Assembly: GCF_001442805.1 (NCBI RefSeq)
Contig: NZ_CP011131.1
Coordinates: 1,488,001 to 1,552,000 of the forward strand
Reading direction: 5' to 3'
Length of the DNA: 64,000 bases
Source: Lysobacter gummosus
Lineage (GTDB): Bacteria; Pseudomonadota; Gammaproteobacteria; Xanthomonadales; Xanthomonadaceae
Below, in pieces: positions 36,248 to 44,768 of the stretch (position 1 is the first letter of the stretch; the number at the start of each line of letters is the position of its first letter). The notes under the pieces are model-generated. The model was not told the origin of the DNA and did not search any database. It saw nothing but the letters and a program-made list of their open reading frames with translations. The position numbers and the translations under genes are program-made.

Positions 36248-38458
36248 ATGCGATACACGGTGCTGGCCAGAGCCATGGCCATGACAGGGACGTTGCTGTG
36301 CGCGCTGGGCTGGCACGAGGCCGCGCAGGCGGTCGAAGGCATGTGGACACCCCAGCAATTGCCGGAACTGGCGTCCCAGCTCAAGCAATCGGGCGCGCGC
36401 GCCACGCCCAAGCAACTGGCGCAATGGGCCGATCCGAAAGGCGATCCGCTCGGCGCGGTGGTGCCGCTGGGCGGTTGCACCGCCAGCTTCGTCTCGCCCA
36501 AGGGCCTGCTGCTGACCAACCACCATTGCGCGCTCGGCGCGATCGGGCTCAATTCCACCCCGCAACGCAATCTCTCGCGCGACGGCTTCAAGAGCGGCAC
36601 CAACAACGAAGAAGTCTCGGCCGGCCCGAACGCGCGCATCTTCGTGCTCGACTCGGTCCAGGACGTCACCGCCAGGGTGCAGGCGGCGCTGAACGGCGCC
36701 GCCGATCCGTTGGCGCGGATCGCCGCGCTGGACGCCTTGGAGCGGCAGTTGGTCGGCGATTGCGAAAAACAATCCGACTACGGCTGCCGCCTGTACAGCT
36801 ACTCCGGCGGCAACCGCTACGAATTGCAGCGCAGCCTGGAAATCCGCGATCTGCGCCTGGTCTACGCGCCGCCGGAAGCGATCGGCAATTTCGGCGGCGA
36901 AAGCGAAAACTGGCTGTGGCCGCGCCACAGCGGCGATTTCGCTTTCTACCGCGCCTACGTCGGCAAGGACGGCAAGCCTGCGCCGTATGCGATCGACAAC
37001 GTGCCGTATCAGCCAAAGCGCTGGCTCAAGATCGCCGACAAGCCGCTGGGCGCGGGCGACTTCATCATGCTCGCCGGCTTTCCTTCGCTGACCAACCGCT
37101 ACGCGATGGCCGACGATTTCCAGGCCAACGCCGAGTGGACGTATCCCACCGTCGCCGCGCACTACAAGCGCCTGGCCGCGCTGATCGACGCGGAAAGCCG
37201 CAAGAATCCGCAGATCGCGAGCAAGTACGCCTCCACCCTGCGCGGTTGGCAGGGCGCGGCGAAGAACTACGAAAGCCAGATCGAGAGCATCCGCCGCGCC
37301 GGCACCACGCAGATCAAGCGCAACGAAGAAACCGAGCTGCTGCAATGGCTGCGCGGCAAGGGCGCCACCGGCCAGTCCGCGCTGGCCGCGCACGCGCGAT
37401 TGGTCGAACTGGGCCAGCAGGCGCGCGAGCAACGCGATCGCGATCTGGTCCTGGGCCAGTTGTCGGCGACCGGTTCGCTCGCCGCGGCTTCGCAGTTGTA
37501 TCGCTCGGCGATCGAACGCTCCAAGCCCGATGCGCAGCGCGAAAACGGCTATCGCGACCGCGACCGCGCCGCCTTCGAAAACGGCCTCAAGCAGATGGAC
37601 CGGCGCACCGATCCGCGCATGGACCGGCAGTTGCAGAATTACTGGCTGCACGAATACGTCAAGCTGCCGAAAGAACATCGCGTCGCCGCGATCGACGCCT
37701 GGCTGGAAGGCGACGACGAAAAATCGATCAAGCGCGCGCTGGACCGCATCGCCAAGTCGCGCTTGAACAATCCCGAGCAGCGCGCCAACTGGCTCAAGAC
37801 CGACCGCGCCGGATTCGAGCAGGGCAAGGACGCGAGCAAGGACGGCGCGATTTCCTTCGCGGTCGCGATCATGCCGACCTTGCTGCAGATGGAGCAGGAA
37901 ATCCGCGGCCGCGCCGGCGAGACACTGCTGGTGCGGCCGGTGTACCTCAAGGCGCTGGCGGATTTCCGCAAGAGCGTGGGCAAGCTCGCCTATCCCGATG
38001 CCAACGGTTCCTTGCGCGTCAGCTACGGCACCGTCACCCCGTACACCAAGGACAACGGCGTGCGCCAACTGCCGTTCACCCGCGTCGATGAAATCGCCGC
38101 GCGCAGCACCGGCACCGCGCCGTTCAATGCGCCGCAGGCCTTGCTCGATGCGGTCGCGGCCAAGCGCTACAGCGTGGCGCTGCTCGACAAGCGGCTCGAA
38201 TCGGTGCCGGTGAATTTTCTTGCCGACCTGGACATCAGCGGCGGCAATTCCGGATCGCCGGTGCTGGACGGGCAGGGCAAGCTGGCCGGCATCGCCTTCG
38301 ACAACAACTGGGAATCGGTGAGTTCCAGCTGGCTGTTCGATCCGGCCGCGACCCGCACGATCTCGGTCGATCAGCGCTACATGCGCTGGATCCTGCAGGA
38401 AGTGTTTCCGGCGCCGCGATTGCTGGCGGAGATGGGTGTGCCGGCTTCGGCGAAGTGA
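36248..38458 (+). CDS. S46 dipeptidyl-peptidase, paralogue 3 (Asn in the S1 position)
   Basis: 736 aa from ATG 36248; a TTG three bases earlier is less likely. Signal peptide ends HEAAQA before VEGMW. Triad by homology: His93 (TNHHCALG), Asp230 (RHSGDF) and Ser668 (GGNSGSPV). The S1 determinant is Asn686 (FDNNWES), neither the Gly of DPP7 nor the Arg of DPP11. The Cys pair (77, 94) is kept. The segment GGEVDNW of paralogue 2 reads GGESENW here. The copies differ by scattered changes and appear functionally intact; regulation unknown. Confidence 0.9.
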   Translation: MRYTVLARAMAMTGTLLCALGWHEAAQAVEGMWTPQQLPELASQLKQSGARATPKQLAQWADPKGDPLGAVVPLGGCTASFVSPKGLLLTNHHCALGAIGLNSTPQRNLSRDGFKSGTNNEEVSAGPNARIFVLDSVQDVTARVQAALNGAADPLARIAALDALERQLVGDCEKQSDYGCRLYSYSGGNRYELQRSLEIRDLRLVYAPPEAIGNFGGESENWLWPRHSGDFAFYRAYVGKDGKPAPYAIDNVPYQPKRWLKIADKPLGAGDFIMLAGFPSLTNRYAMADDFQANAEWTYPTVAAHYKRLAALIDAESRKNPQIASKYASTLRGWQGAAKNYESQIESIRRAGTTQIKRNEETELLQWLRGKGATGQSALAAHARLVELGQQAREQRDRDLVLGQLSATGSLAAASQLYRSAIERSKPDAQRENGYRDRDRAAFENGLKQMDRRTDPRMDRQLQNYWLHEYVKLPKEHRVAAIDAWLEGDDEKSIKRALDRIAKSRLNNPEQRANWLKTDRAGFEQGKDASKDGAISFAVAIMPTLLQMEQEIRGRAGETLLVRPVYLKALADFRKSVGKLAYPDANGSLRVSYGTVTPYTKDNGVRQLPFTRVDEIAARSTGTAPFNAPQALLDAVAAKRYSVALLDKRLESVPVNFLADLDISGGNSGSPVLDGQGKLAGIAFDNNWESVSSSWLFDPAATRTISVDQRYMRWILQEVFPAPRLLAEMGVPASAK

Positions 38459-38511
38459 TTCTGGTTTTAAGCGAGAAGTGAGGTCGAGTCGCGACGCAGC
38501 GGCGAAGTCTT

Positions 38512-38534
38512 TTGTGGGAGGTGCTTCGGCCCCG
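38512..38534. repeat. Fragment of the TGTGGGAGG-GCTTC-GGCCCCG repeat
   Basis: TTGTGGGAGGTGCTTCGGCC resembles the left arm of the inverted repeat at 56323. Only one arm is present. Confidence 0.5.
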
Positions 38535-38575
38535 CCTGCAAAAGACCTCGTTGCAACACCCAATCATCGCAAAAA

Positions 38576-38608
38576 CAACGGGCCGGCATTGCCGGCCCGT
38601 TGCGTTTT
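38576..38608. terminator. Terminator shared by convergent genes
   Basis: CAACGGGCCGGC and GCCGGCCCGTTG form a 12-bp stem with an ATT loop, with TTTT after it on the plus strand and TTTTT (AAAAA) on the minus side. It can serve both S46 paralogue 3 and the convergent small gene. Confidence 0.8.
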
Positions 38609-38624
38609 ACTTCGCAGGTTTCGA

Positions 38625-38858
38625 TCAGTCGCGCGGCGGCGGACAGATCATGTGGCCCGAGCTGTACTTGGCGGTGCGCACACCCGATTCGGTGAGCACG
38701 CCGTCGCAGCTCAGCTCGGCCGAGCCGACGACATTGCCGGCGGCGTCGTAATAGAAATAAAACTCGCCGATTTCATCCGGGCCCGGCGGACGGGCGAGGG
38801 CGACGGTGGCGACGAGGGCGGCGGCGAGGCCGATACCGATGGCGAAAGACTTACGCAT
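38625..38858 (-). CDS. Small secreted DUF6289-like protein, paralogue 1
   Basis: 77 aa: MRKSFAIGIGLAAALVATVALA signal peptide, then FYFYYDAAGNVVGSAELSCDG and a C-terminal GHMICPPPRD. Mature length is about 54 aa with two Cys that may pair. A second gene 330 bp away has the same frame of residues (YYDANGSVVGQSSIHCDG, GYYICDPEP). A good AGGAG precedes the start. The family resemblance to DUF6289 is from memory of such short secreted proteins. No function known. Confidence 0.75.
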   Translation of the reverse strand: MRKSFAIGIGLAAALVATVALARPPGPDEIGEFYFYYDAAGNVVGSAELSCDGVLTESGVRTAKYSSGHMICPPPRD

Positions 38859-39192
38859 GGCGAACTCCTGTTTCTAAATGGCGAAAGAGGGATGTCCGTT
38901 GCGGCGAAGGCCGCGATGCGGACGGTGGCCGGTTCGATAGCGCGGCGCGGCTCGCTTCCGGCGTCGCTCGCGTCGTGGCGAATCGCGCGGTGCGGCTATC
39001 GTTCAAGCCGGTGTTGCGTTTGCTGCTGAGTCTGCATCGTGTGCATCACGCGACGCGACGCGGCGTGCGAACCGGTCTGGATCGTGCCGGACCGACCGAT
39101 ATCGCGACGCGCGCGAACCGGCGATGCATGGAAGCGACGTCCCGGATCGGCATCGCGCGCTGCGTGAGCACTACGGCGCCGATCCGCGCCGA
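38859..39192. other. Gene-free stretch between the two small secreted genes
   Basis: 334 bp, GC-rich; neither coding pattern nor repeat recognised. It may carry the promoter of the 38625 gene. Confidence 0.5.
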
Positions 39193-39420
39193 TCACGGTT
39201 CCGGATCGCAGATGTAGTAGCCGACGCCGTAATCCTTGGTTGCCTTGCCCCAGAACTCGGGCGTGCCGTCGCAGTGGATGGAGGATTGTCCGACCACCGA
39301 ACCGTTGGCGTCGTAGTACGTGTAGATCTGGCCCGGACCGGTGGGACCGATCGCGGCGACCGCGGCGCCGACCGCGGCGATCGCCGCCAAGCCGAGCGCC
39401 AGAGCGAGTTTCTTACGCAT
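39193..39420 (-). CDS. Small secreted DUF6289-like protein, paralogue 2
   Basis: 75 aa: MRKKLALALGLAAIAAVGAAVA signal peptide, then GQIYTYYDANGSVVGQSS and C-terminal DYGVGYYICDPEP. Two Cys in the mature region correspond to those of paralogue 1. A GAGAGAG stretch precedes the start. Function unknown; possibilities include a small envelope or surface protein. Confidence 0.75.
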   Translation of the reverse strand: MRKKLALALGLAAIAAVGAAVAAIGPTGPGQIYTYYDANGSVVGQSSIHCDGTPEFWGKATKDYGVGYYICDPEP

Positions 39421-39877
39421 GATGACGTTCTCTCTCTCGAAGGTGCCGGCAGATCGCCGGCGCCACGAAACTAGGACGCAGTGCGTGATTACTCAACGTG
39501 ACAAGTAACACCTGAACGTATCTTTGTGACGAGGTTCCGTCGCTGGCGTGACTGCATATTTGGGTTGCACGCGGCCGGCAATCGAAATCGCTCGATCGGG
39601 ACAATCGCGACGGCGTCGTCGCCGCCCCCACGCGCCGCCATCGCGGCTTGCCAAGCGCGACAGCGCTGCCTTAGTCTTCGCGGGCAGTCGCGGATTCCCA
39701 TGCCAGCCGGCCCCGTCTCCCGACCCGTGTCAGATGCCGCTTCGACGCGGCGCCGCCGCAGGCGCTCCCGCCCCGTTCACCCTCCAGGTGAACAGGCCGG
39801 AACTCCCGTCAGGCGTTCTTACCCGCAGTGCCGGCCCGCAATGTCTCCCGTCTGATCCCTCACGACCTGGAGCTGCG
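39421..39877. other. Gene-free stretch upstream of serA
   Basis: 457 bp between divergent genes. No riboswitch, promoter pair or terminator stood out. The serA ribosome-binding region (CTGGAGCTGCG) is at the right end. An open frame from 39548 reads into serA but is low in protein-like content. Confidence 0.5.
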
Positions 39878-41440
39878 ATGAAAGTGCTGGCCTGCGATGG
39901 CATCCACGAAGACGGCCTGGCCCTGTTCCGCGATGCGGGCTGGGAGGTCGTCGTGTCCGATCCGATCAAGGAACCCGCCGCGCTCGCCGCCGCGCTCAAG
40001 GACGTGGACGCGATCCTGGTGCGTTCGGCGACCAAGGTGCCGGCCGAAGCGCTGACCGACGCCGCGCAACTGCGCGTGATCGGCCGCGCCGGCGCCGGCG
40101 TGGACACCATCGATGTCGATGCCGCCACGCAGCGCGGCATCGCGGTGATGAACGCGCCCGACGGCAACACCCTGGCTGCGGCCGAACACGCCATTTCGCT
40201 GCTGTTCGCGCTGGCCCGCCACATCCCGCGCGCCGACGCCGGCATGAAGGCCGGGCAATGGCCCAAGGCCGGGCTCACCGGGTTCGAACTGGAAGGCAAG
40301 AAGCTCGGCGTGATCGGCCTGGGCCGCATCGGCGGCACGGTCGCGCGCAAGGCGCAGGGCATCGGCATGGAAGTGGCCGCGCACGATCCGTTCCTGCCCG
40401 CCGCCGCCGCCGGCAAGGGCAGCGTGCCGCTGAAGACGCTCGACGAGCTGCTGGCCTGGGCGGACGTGGTCACCCTGCACATCCCGCGCACGAAGGAAAC
40501 CACCAACCTGCTGTCGGAAACCAGCATGCGCTCGATGAAGAAGGGCGCCTACCTGATCAACGCCGCGCGCGGCGGACTGGTCGATGAAGCCGCGCTGCTG
40601 GCGCTGATCGAAGAAGGCCATATCGCCGGCGCCGCGCTCGATACCTTCGTCACCGAACCCTTGCCGGCCGACTCGGCGCTGCGCGGCAATGCCAAGCTGA
40701 TCCTGACCCCGCATCTGGGCGCATCCACCAGCGAAGCGCAGCAAGCGGTCAGCACGATCCTGGCGCGGCAGATCATCGACTTCGTCGCCACCGGCGCGGT
40801 CGCCGGCTGCGTCAATCTGCCGCCGCTGACCGCCGAAGCCGCGCGCGAAGTCGGCCCGTGGATTCCGCTGATGTCGTCGCTGGGCCGCCTCGCCGCGCGT
40901 CTGGTACCGGCGCCGACGCGCCTGGATATCACCTACGCCGGCCGCACCGAAGCGCTGGATACGCGGCCGCTGTCGCGTTTGTTGGTCGCCGCATTGCTGG
41001 GCACCGCCTCGGGCCGCGTCACGCCGGTCAACGCCTTGCAGGAAGCGGCCGCGCGCGGTCTGGTGGTGTCGGAAACCCTCGGCGGCGACGGCGACGGTTT
41101 CGATCGTCTGCTCAAGCTGCGCGTGGTCGGCGAAGACCGCACCCGCGAGATCGAGGCCACCTTGCATCGCGGCCCGCGCGTGGTGCGTCTGGACGGGGTC
41201 GAAATCGAATTCGACCCGCAGGCGCACGTGCTGCTGCTGCGCAACGAAGACCGGCCGGGCATGATCGGCGTGGTCGGTTCCACCCTGGGCGCGGCCGGCG
41301 TGAATATCGTCAACTTCGCCCTGGGCGCGGCCGGCGACGGCCAGGCGCGCGCGGCGATCACCGTCGACCGTCCGGTCAACGACGAACAGCTCGCCGCGCT
41401 GCGCGCGACCCCGGGCATCCTTTCTCTGGCACAGGTGTAA
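39878..41440 (+). CDS. serA: D-3-phosphoglycerate dehydrogenase
   Basis: 520 aa, the long SerA type with an added domain and a C-terminal ACT-like domain (about 445-520; LLLRNEDRPGMIGVVGS). NAD motif LGVIGLGRIGGTVA at about 140-155, substrate-binding RAGAGVDTIDV and catalytic PHLGAST. It oxidises 3-phosphoglycerate to 3-phosphohydroxypyruvate, the first step of serine synthesis, and is often serine-inhibited through the ACT domain. A histidine phosphatase follows after 2 bp, so the two are co-transcribed. Confidence 0.93.
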   Translation: MKVLACDGIHEDGLALFRDAGWEVVVSDPIKEPAALAAALKDVDAILVRSATKVPAEALTDAAQLRVIGRAGAGVDTIDVDAATQRGIAVMNAPDGNTLAAAEHAISLLFALARHIPRADAGMKAGQWPKAGLTGFELEGKKLGVIGLGRIGGTVARKAQGIGMEVAAHDPFLPAAAAGKGSVPLKTLDELLAWADVVTLHIPRTKETTNLLSETSMRSMKKGAYLINAARGGLVDEAALLALIEEGHIAGAALDTFVTEPLPADSALRGNAKLILTPHLGASTSEAQQAVSTILARQIIDFVATGAVAGCVNLPPLTAEAAREVGPWIPLMSSLGRLAARLVPAPTRLDITYAGRTEALDTRPLSRLLVAALLGTASGRVTPVNALQEAAARGLVVSETLGGDGDGFDRLLKLRVVGEDRTREIEATLHRGPRVVRLDGVEIEFDPQAHVLLLRNEDRPGMIGVVGSTLGAAGVNIVNFALGAAGDGQARAAITVDRPVNDEQLAALRATPGILSLAQV

Positions 41441-41442
41441 GC

Positions 41443-42087
41443 ATGCGAATTTTGTTAGCCCGTCACGGCGAGACGCCGTGGAATGCCGAAGGCCGCTATC
41501 AGGGGCAGGAAGACATCGCCCTGTCGCCGGTCGGCGAAACCCAGGCGCGTGCGCTCGGCGCGCGCCTGCGCGAAGTCTCCATCACCCGCGCGGTGGCCTC
41601 GCCGCTGTCGCGCGCGCGCCACACCGCCCAGTTCGCGCTCGGCGAAGAACGCGCCTCGATGCTCAAGCTCGATCCGGGCCTGATGGAAATCGCCCACGGC
41701 ACCTGGGAAGGCTTGCTGGCCAGCGAAATCCGCGAGCGCGACGGCGACCGCCTGCGCGCCTGGCGCGATACCCCGCACGAGGTGCTGATGCCCGGCGGCG
41801 AATCGATCGTGCACGTGCTCGATCGCGCCTGGCCGGCGTTCGCGCGCGCCTGCGAAGGCCTGCAGGCCGACGACACCTTGCTGGTGGTCGCCCACGACGC
41901 GGTCAATCGCGTGTTGCTGTGCAAGATACTCGGCATCCCGCTGGCCAAGCTGTGGACGTTCCGGCAGGCGCCGACCACGTTGAATCTGCTCGAAGGCGAC
42001 GACGTCGATCATCTGGACGTGGTGCGGCTCAACGATTGCAGCCATCACACGGCGTTGTTCGGCGAGGCGGTGCATCGGGCCTTGTGA
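41443..42087 (+). CDS. Histidine phosphatase family protein, candidate metal-independent phosphoserine phosphatase
   Basis: 214 aa. The RHG motif is ARHGETPWN with catalytic His8, the second His is His151 (VVAHDAVNR), and the acid is Glu82 in LMEIAHGTWEG. This is the phosphoglycerate mutase-like fold of the cofactor-dependent PGM/phosphatase branch. The gene starts 2 bp after serA. In some bacteria, enzymes of this family dephosphorylate phosphoserine without metal, which would complete serine synthesis next to SerA. That is inferred from position alone; it could also be a sugar or cobalamin-pathway phosphatase. Confidence 0.85.
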   Translation: MRILLARHGETPWNAEGRYQGQEDIALSPVGETQARALGARLREVSITRAVASPLSRARHTAQFALGEERASMLKLDPGLMEIAHGTWEGLLASEIRERDGDRLRAWRDTPHEVLMPGGESIVHVLDRAWPAFARACEGLQADDTLLVVAHDAVNRVLLCKILGIPLAKLWTFRQAPTTLNLLEGDDVDHLDVVRLNDCSHHTALFGEAVHRAL

Positions 42088-42106
42088 CGGGTTCTGCTTG
42101 AGCGGG

Positions 42107-42140
42107 ACGGGCGCTTGCACGCAGGCGCCCGTTTTTGTTT
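42107..42140 (+). terminator. Terminator after serA-phosphatase
   Basis: ACGGGCGC and GCGCCCGT form a stem around TTGCACGCAG, followed by TTTTTGTTTGG. Confidence 0.8.
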
Positions 42141-42233
42141 GGAACGACTGAGGCTGCGTCGTCTTGGTCGCCCTGCGCGCCCGCGCTTGTGGTGCAATAC
42201 CCGTCGCCGCAGGACGCGGCGTAAGAGCAGGGG

Positions 42234-43184
42234 ATGGCGGTGTTCGAATTCGCATGCGGGTGCGCGGTGTGGCTGGCCGTGCTGTTCGCCGCGCCGGTGG
42301 CGGCGCAATCGATTCTTCCCGGCGCCGGCATTGCGCCGATGCCATCCGGCTGTCCGGGCGGTGGGCAGTCGATGCCGCCGCCGAAGTATCCGACCGAGAT
42401 CTACGGGGCCAGCGGCACGGTGACGCTGGTGTTGGATCTCGACCGCTGCGGTCAGGTCGATCAGCTCTGGATCGAGACCGATTCGGGTTACCAGGCGCTC
42501 GACCGCGCCGCGATCGAGACGGCAACGAAATGGCGCCTGACGCCCGAGTTCCGCGACGGCGTCGCGGTGCCGTCGCGGGTGCGCGTACCGGTCGACTTCG
42601 CCCCGCCTTCGCCGCAGCAGTTGGCCGACCATCAGGCCCGCGCGCAGGCCAAGTGGGACCTGGTCTGGTCGCTGGCGCAGGTGCCTGAAGTGGCCGCCGC
42701 GCGCGACGGCAGCGTCGATGGTTTCGTGCCCGATGCCTCGCCGATGGATGAGGGCAGTGCGACCGAGTTGCTGTCCTTGATGGACGGTGCGCGGCGCGAA
42801 GGCCGCGAGGTGCCCGGCGGCGAACTGGGCTGGCCGGCGGTGCGCGTCACCAACGACCGCGGCGCATTCCAGTGGCTGTTGATCGAGGACAGTCATCCGG
42901 CCGCGCCCTCGCTGATCCGCCAGCGTCTGGTCAGCGACGGGAAGAAATCCTTCTACGCCAGCCGTATTTTGTGTGGCGCGGCCAAGCCCTCGGACTGCGC
43001 GAAGCTGGAGAAGATGGTGCGGAAGTGGCCGCGGCAACAACCGGGCGATCCGCTGCCGCAGAAGGTGTCCGCGCCGCCGCGGCGAACCCCGTCGGAGCAT
43101 CCGCTCGGCCGCTCGCGGCTGGTCCCGGAAGATCCCAACCATCCCACCGATCCGGCGGCGCGTCCGGCGTGGCAGCGCGGCTGA
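42234..43184 (+). CDS. Secreted TonB C-terminal-domain protein
   Basis: 316 aa. A hydrophobic segment of about 20 residues (WLAVLFAAPVAA) forms a probable signal peptide, followed by a TonB_C-like domain at about 45-125 (YPTEIYGASGTVTLVLDLD, then YQALDRAAIETATKWRLTP). The rest is of unknown type, with Cys residues in ILCGAAKPSDC. Classical TonB has a transmembrane anchor and Pro-rich linker before this domain; neither is seen, so it is unlikely to energise receptors alone. The C-terminus is Pro/Arg-rich. Confidence 0.72.
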   Translation: MAVFEFACGCAVWLAVLFAAPVAAQSILPGAGIAPMPSGCPGGGQSMPPPKYPTEIYGASGTVTLVLDLDRCGQVDQLWIETDSGYQALDRAAIETATKWRLTPEFRDGVAVPSRVRVPVDFAPPSPQQLADHQARAQAKWDLVWSLAQVPEVAAARDGSVDGFVPDASPMDEGSATELLSLMDGARREGREVPGGELGWPAVRVTNDRGAFQWLLIEDSHPAAPSLIRQRLVSDGKKSFYASRILCGAAKPSDCAKLEKMVRKWPRQQPGDPLPQKVSAPPRRTPSEHPLGRSRLVPEDPNHPTDPAARPAWQRG

Positions 43185-43244
43185 GGCTTCGTCCGCCCGC
43201 GCCGGCCGAGCAACCGGGCCGGCGTATCTGCGAGAATTCGCACC

Positions 43245-44534
43245 ATGCAACGCACTCTCGCCGACTGGCTCTCCTACATCGAACGCATCCACCCCAAGTC
43301 CATCGACATGGGGCTGGAGCGCATCCGCATCGTCTGGCAACGCCTGGGCCTGCAACGCCCGGGCCGCGAGGTGATCACCGTCGGCGGCACCAACGGCAAG
43401 GGCTCGACGGTGGCCTTCATCGAGGCGATCGCGCGCGCCGGCGGCCGCAAGGTCGGCGCCTACACCTCGCCGCATTTGCTGGCCTATAACGAGCGCATCC
43501 GCATCGACGGGCGCGACGCCGGCGATGCCGACATCGTCGCCGCGTTCGAAGCCATCGAAGCCGCGCGCCTGGGCGGCGGCGAGGATGCGCAGATCGCGCT
43601 GACGTATTTCGAATACGGCACCCTGGCCGCGCTGTGGCTGTTCGAACGCGCCGGGCTGGATCTGGCGATCCTGGAAGTCGGCCTGGGCGGGCGCCTGGAC
43701 GCGACCAACCTCGTCGATCCCGACGTGGCGGTGGTCACCACCGTCGATCTGGATCATCAGGATTACCTCGGCGAGGACCGCGAAAGCATCGGCTTCGAGA
43801 AGGCCGGCATCGCCCGCGCGTTCAAGCCGCTGGTGCTGGGCGACGACGATCCGCCATCGAGCGTGTTGCGCCATGCCTATGCGATCGGCGCCTCGGCGCT
43901 GCGCGCGGGCTGCGATTTCTTCTTCGAGGCCGGCGACGACGGCGCGCATTGGCGCTGGCGCGAAGTCGGCTATGAGGCCGAACTGCCGATGCCGGCACTG
44001 AGCGCGCCGGTGCAGCTGCGCAACGCCGCGGTCGCGATCGCCGCGCTGCGCGCGCTGGAGCGCGCGCCCAGCGACGAGGAACTGGCGCAAGGCGTGGCCG
44101 CGGCGCGGGTGGCCGGACGGCTGCAGCGCTTCGAACGCGGCGGGATCGAGATCCTGCTCGATGTCGGCCACAACCCGCAGGCCGCGCGCGCGCTGGCGGC
44201 GTGGCTGGCGGCGCAGCCGGCGCGGCGCACGCATGCGGTGTTCGCCGCGCTCGGCGACAAGGACGCGCCCGGCGTGGTCGCGGCGCTGGCCGGGCCGGTC
44301 GATGCCTGGCATCTGGCCGGTCTGGCCGACAGCGGCCCGCGCGGGGTGAGCGTGGAGGCCTTCGCCGAACGCCTGCGCGATACCGCGGCAGGCGAGGGCA
44401 GCCGCCATGCCGACGTCGGCTCGGCGCTGGCGGCGGCCACCGCGCAGGCCCATGCCGGCGAGCGCATCCTGGTGTTCGGCTCGTTCCACACCGCCGCCGC
44501 GGCGCTGGAGTGGCTGGCGGCGCATCCGGACTGA
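43245..44534 (+). CDS. folC: Bifunctional folylpolyglutamate / dihydrofolate synthase
   Basis: 429 aa. The Mur-ligase-type ATP motif is VGGTNGKGSTVAFIE at about 46-60, and family residues YTSPHLLAYNERIRI and EVGLGGRLDATN follow. FolC adds glutamate to dihydropteroate and to folates. It starts a conserved gene order folC, SPOR protein, cvpA, purF on the same strand, as in E. coli (folC-dedD-cvpA-purF). Confidence 0.93.
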   Translation: MQRTLADWLSYIERIHPKSIDMGLERIRIVWQRLGLQRPGREVITVGGTNGKGSTVAFIEAIARAGGRKVGAYTSPHLLAYNERIRIDGRDAGDADIVAAFEAIEAARLGGGEDAQIALTYFEYGTLAALWLFERAGLDLAILEVGLGGRLDATNLVDPDVAVVTTVDLDHQDYLGEDRESIGFEKAGIARAFKPLVLGDDDPPSSVLRHAYAIGASALRAGCDFFFEAGDDGAHWRWREVGYEAELPMPALSAPVQLRNAAVAIAALRALERAPSDEELAQGVAAARVAGRLQRFERGGIEILLDVGHNPQAARALAAWLAAQPARRTHAVFAALGDKDAPGVVAALAGPVDAWHLAGLADSGPRGVSVEAFAERLRDTAAGEGSRHADVGSALAAATAQAHAGERILVFGSFHTAAAALEWLAAHPD

Positions 44535-44768
44535 GCCGTCGTCCGCGCGCTGCCGGCGGCGGCGCGAGCCGCGACCGCACCGGCCGTTTTGCGGCGTGTC
44601 CGAGCGCTCGCGTTCGCCGCTCGCGCCTCTCGCGCAGCCGCGAATTGCAGCCTCGCCGCGCGCCGATTTTCTGAACGCATCGCTCCGGCCCACCCGCGTA
44701 CACCGGCTCGATGCCCGCGCGAGGGTATAATTCGCGCCGGTAACCGGCCTGCGAGTGATCGAGTAGCG

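Noticed and set aside
36248..38458. S46 paralogue 3 dead because VDN is changed to SEN
   Set aside because: From recollected DPP7 numbering the catalytic Asp is in the TGDF/SGDF motif, which is intact.
39421..39877. Riboswitch upstream of serA
   Set aside because: No recognisable conserved motif, and no terminator or clear expression platform before serA.
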